A DNA stretch of 6,817 nucleotides. It comes from Methanodesulfokora sp964525965 (lineage in GTDB: Archaea > Korarchaeota > Korarchaeia > Korarchaeales > Korarchaeaceae). Within the stretch, counting starts at the first letter, position 1, and each line of letters opens with the position of its first letter. The translations under genes and the position numbers were made by a program. Below are positions 5,116-6,817 of this stretch, piece by piece. Location: assembly GCA_964525965.1 (NCBI GenBank), contig CAZGKA010000103.1:1-6817 (forward strand), in the 5' to 3' direction. The notes beneath the pieces are model-generated. The model ran no database searches. It was not told the DNA's origin and worked only from the letters and a program-made list of their open reading frames with translations.

Positions 5116-5364
5116 GTGGTGATTGGAGTGTTGGAGGCGCTCGTGGCGCTGAGAGTGAGGCCCAACAAGACAGTTGAGTTCAAGAAGGATCTGATGGTGT
5201 TGAGCGGAGTGAGGGAGGTTCTTTACGTCACCGGTGAGTACGACTTTCTGATAAGAGTGGAGGCCGACAACACGTTCGAGCTCTCGAGGAAGATAGAGGA
5301 GCTCAGATGCAGGGATGGGGTCGACAAGACCGTGACCTTCATAGTGCTGGAGAAGCTCAAATGA
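5116..5364 (+). CDS. Stand-alone AsnC/Lrp-type RAM domain protein
   Basis: The 82 residues form one RAM domain (the ligand-binding, oligomerising half of Lrp/AsnC regulators) with no DNA-binding helix-turn-helix. The signature is ALVALRVRPNKT (8-19), then GVREVLYVTGEYDFLIRVEAD (31-51, the 'GV.....vtGeyDlll.v' core), and a closing strand VTFIVLEKL. Such single-domain proteins usually form rings of beta-alpha-beta dimers and can bind amino acids or modify partner Lrp proteins; here the ligand is unknown. GTG 5116 suits the TATA spacing. GTG 5128, with GGTGAT at 5118-5123 before it, would give a 78-residue protein starting closer to the family's usual N-terminus. The stop overlaps the tsr3 ATG (ATGA), so the two are coupled. 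Confidence 0.88.
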   Translation: MVIGVLEALVALRVRPNKTVEFKKDLMVLSGVREVLYVTGEYDFLIRVEADNTFELSRKIEELRCRDGVDKTVTFIVLEKLK

Positions 5365-5864
5365 GGCTCTTCGTGGTTCCCCTGAAGCAGGATGATCCAA
5401 GAAAGTCAACGGGGATGAGGCTCATAAGGAGGAGAATCGCTGAGAAGTCTTCGCTTAAAAGGAGAGGGGCCCTTGTGCTTAATCCTTTTTCTAGGAGATA
5501 TCTTTCTCCTGTTGATAGGGAGATCGCTGAGAAAAGAGGGCTTCTTGCTGTTGATGCCTCTTGGAATAAGATAGACCGTGTCAGGTGGCCACGTGGGGCT
5601 CATCGCAGGCTCCCCCTGCTCGTGGCCGCAAATCCCATAAACTACGGAAAGCCGTTCAAGCTCTCAACTCTGGAGGCGATGGCTGCAGCCCTCTTCATAA
5701 TGGGTGATGAGGAGAGATGTTTTCTTCTCCTCAACCAAGTGAAGTGGGGTACTGAGTTCTTCAGGATAAACGAGAGGAGGTTGATAAGCTACAGAAATGC
5801 TAGGAGTGAGGAAGAGATCAGGATCCTGAGCGAAGATTTTTGGAGAGATCTGGCAGGTGTTTAA
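5361..5864 (+). CDS. tsr3: rRNA 3-amino-3-carboxypropyltransferase Tsr3 (small-subunit rRNA)
   Basis: Tsr3 transfers the acp group of SAM to a hypermodified uridine/pseudouridine in the P-site loop of small-subunit rRNA (helix 31 region), a late step of ribosome maturation. The 167 residues from ATG 5361 match the usual archaeal length. Family motifs: DDPRKSTGMRL (9-19), ALVLNPFSRRYLSP (37-50), the 'vDcSWn' element as VDASWN (64-69), and LPLLVAANPINYGKP (84-98) followed by LSTLEAMAAALFIMG (101-115). An upstream in-frame ATG at 5307 would give an extension read out of frame from the RAM gene, with no family similarity. ATG 5361 forms an ATGA overlap and has GGAG at 5349-5352. The only oddity is alanine where a cysteine is common in the SWN motif. 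Only two bases separate its stop from sufC. Confidence 0.94.
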   Translation: MRLFVVPLKQDDPRKSTGMRLIRRRIAEKSSLKRRGALVLNPFSRRYLSPVDREIAEKRGLLAVDASWNKIDRVRWPRGAHRRLPLLVAANPINYGKPFKLSTLEAMAAALFIMGDEERCFLLLNQVKWGTEFFRINERRLISYRNARSEEEIRILSEDFWRDLAGV

Positions 5865-5866
5865 AA

Positions 5867-6610
5867 ATGACTTCTTTGAGTGTTAGAAAGCTCTTCGTCA
5901 GGTCTGGAGGGAAGATTATTCTCAAGGGCATAAATCTCGAACTGGAGGGTGGAGAGAGGATCCTCCTCCTAGGACCAAACGGTTCAGGTAAGTCCTCTCT
6001 GATACAGACCATAATGGGAAATCCGAGATACGAGATCGTGTCCGGGGAGATATACCTAGACTCCGAGAGGATAACAGAACTGCCTACCGAGGACAGAGTC
6101 TCTAGGGGGCTCGGAGTAGTATTTCAGATGCCTCCCGTCATAAGAGGGATATCCCTGATGGATCTCCTGGCCAAGATCTCCAAGAGAAGTGGTGTATCCA
6201 TTGAAGATGTGAGGGTTGTAGCGGACGAGCTCAACGCTACACACCTCCTCGATAGAAGTCTGAACCAGGGGTTCAGCGGAGGGGAAATGAAAAAAGCTGA
6301 GCTTCTCCTTCTCTACGCTCAGAATCCAAGAATAGCCCTGATAGATGAGATAGACTCCGGAGTAGATGTAGACAGCTTGAACTCCGTTGGGAAAGTGCTC
6401 CAGAGCATGTTCTCCGATGAGGATAGAACCTTGCTCCTCGTGACCCACACAGGGCACATAGCCAAGTACGTGAGTGTAAACACGGCTTACGTCATGATAA
6501 ACGGTAGGATAGCCTGTAGAGGGGAGCCCAGCAAGATCCTAGAGACCATATTCAGGGAGGGGTTCAACAAGTGTTTGGAGTGTGTGGGTGTCGAGGATGA
6601 AGCTGGATGA
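5867..6610 (+). CDS. sufC: Fe-S cluster assembly ATPase SufC
   Basis: SufC is the ABC-type ATPase that binds SufB/SufD and drives cluster assembly on the scaffold in the cytoplasm. The 247 residues show Walker A GPNGSGKS (36-43), the Q-loop at Q87, signature FSGGEMKKAELL (136-147), Walker B IALIDEIDSGVD (156-167) with catalytic E161, and the switch His at 194 in VTHTGHI. The acidic 'DE.DSG.D' after Walker B and the charged residues after SGGE separate SufC from transport ATPases, and no membrane partner is nearby. ATG 5867 is chosen over TTG 5840 because AGGTG (5855-5859) lies seven bases upstream and residue 3 onward matches the family start. The C-terminus carries a CLEC cysteine pair (236-239). 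It overlaps the following sufB/D gene by 14 bases. Confidence 0.96.
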   Translation: MTSLSVRKLFVRSGGKIILKGINLELEGGERILLLGPNGSGKSSLIQTIMGNPRYEIVSGEIYLDSERITELPTEDRVSRGLGVVFQMPPVIRGISLMDLLAKISKRSGVSIEDVRVVADELNATHLLDRSLNQGFSGGEMKKAELLLLYAQNPRIALIDEIDSGVDVDSLNSVGKVLQSMFSDEDRTLLLVTHTGHIAKYVSVNTAYVMINGRIACRGEPSKILETIFREGFNKCLECVGVEDEAG

Positions 6611-6817
6611 GGTGTTGGCGAGAGCAAAGAGAGCTCTGGACAAGCCTGCTGAATTTGGACCTGACCTAGACATAAGCAAGTTCACTGTGGCCACTGGAGG
6701 AGATGAGTTCGCCCTGTCAAAGGGAAGAGATCGACTGTCGCTCGTGGGAATAGATCTAAGCGAGGAGAACAGGGCTGGATCCTACTACCAGGTGGACGAG
6801 AAGGTCATCGGAGCGAG
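6597..6817 (+). CDS. SufB/SufD-family Fe-S scaffold protein, N-terminal part (runs off the right edge)
   Basis: From ATG 6597 the frame stays open to the window end (73 codons). After a helical start (KLDEVLARAKRALDKPAEFG), the segment beginning at about residue 50 with LVGIDLSEENRAGSYYQVDE is the typical archaeal SufB/D pattern 'vG.d..e..RsGsy.q.D..vi' that begins the beta-helix domain. The adjacency to sufC supports it. Whether it is SufB or SufD cannot be decided from this part; many archaea have just one SufB/D protein with SufC, in which case it would act as the scaffold. The start lies inside the sufC 3' end, so translation is probably coupled. Confidence 0.9.
   Translation, partial: MKLDEVLARAKRALDKPAEFGPDLDISKFTVATGGDEFALSKGRDRLSLVGIDLSEENRAGSYYQVDEKVIGA

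Noticed and set aside
5307..5360. An earlier start for tsr3 at ATG 5307.
   Set aside because: The extra 18 residues come from the RAM gene in another frame and resemble nothing in the Tsr3 family, whereas ATG 5361 has a good GGAG and an ATGA overlap.
5840..5866. TTG 5840 as the sufC start.
   Set aside because: It would overlap tsr3 and add nine residues before the conserved first strand. ATG 5867 has AGGTG at proper spacing.
1..6817. CRISPR arrays, insertion sequences, attachment sites, toxin-antitoxin or phage-defence genes.
   Set aside because: No regularly spaced repeats, transposase motifs, terminal inverted repeats or defence-type proteins were seen. A tRNA is present, but no direct repeat of its 3' end was noticed in the window.

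Overview
The window looks archaeal, most likely from a thermophilic member of the Thermoproteota/TACK lineages; Korarchaeota is possible, but nothing here fixes the phylum. The evidence is a tRNA gene with two bulge-helix-bulge introns and no encoded CCA, TATA-like boxes about 25-30 bases before several starts (some implying leaderless mRNAs), heavy AGG/AGA arginine use, GTG and TTG starts, and archaeal-type Tsr3, SufC and SufB/D proteins.

Layout. (1) Bases 1-397, minus strand: the N-terminal part of a radical SAM enzyme running off the left edge. (2) About 398-452: a short divergent promoter region. (3) 453-2761, plus strand: three overlapping genes, hemC, uroporphyrinogen-III C-methyltransferase and hemD. 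Together they take porphobilinogen to hydroxymethylbilane, then uroporphyrinogen III, then precorrin-2, the branch point to siroheme, archaeal heme and cobalamin. (4) 2762-2869: a non-coding gap with a perfect hairpin and the tRNA promoter. (5) 2870-2999: tRNA-Trp(CCA), interrupted in the D loop (34 nt) and at the canonical 37/38 position (20 nt). Removing both leaves a 76-nt tRNA. (6) About 3078-4346: an unrecognised protein of about 422 residues that may be a distant polysaccharide-deacetylase-like protein without the usual catalytic motifs. Its stop overlaps (7) a UbiE/COQ5-type methyltransferase gene, 4343-5092. (8) 5116-6817: a compact unit with its own TATA-like element, made of a stand-alone AsnC/Lrp RAM domain, Tsr3 (rRNA aminocarboxypropyltransferase), SufC, and the start of a SufB/SufD protein that runs off the right edge.

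The genes cover tetrapyrrole synthesis, quinone-type or related methylation, rRNA modification and Fe-S cluster assembly. Radical SAM enzymes and siroheme proteins need Fe-S clusters, so the neighbourhood is metabolically coherent, but only the hem genes and the RAM-tsr3-sufC-sufB run look like tight transcription units. The strongest unusual signal is the double-intron tRNA-Trp, whose D-loop intron has an excellent helix-bulge-helix-bulge and a competing 8-bp hairpin. Second is the degenerate NodB-like protein.
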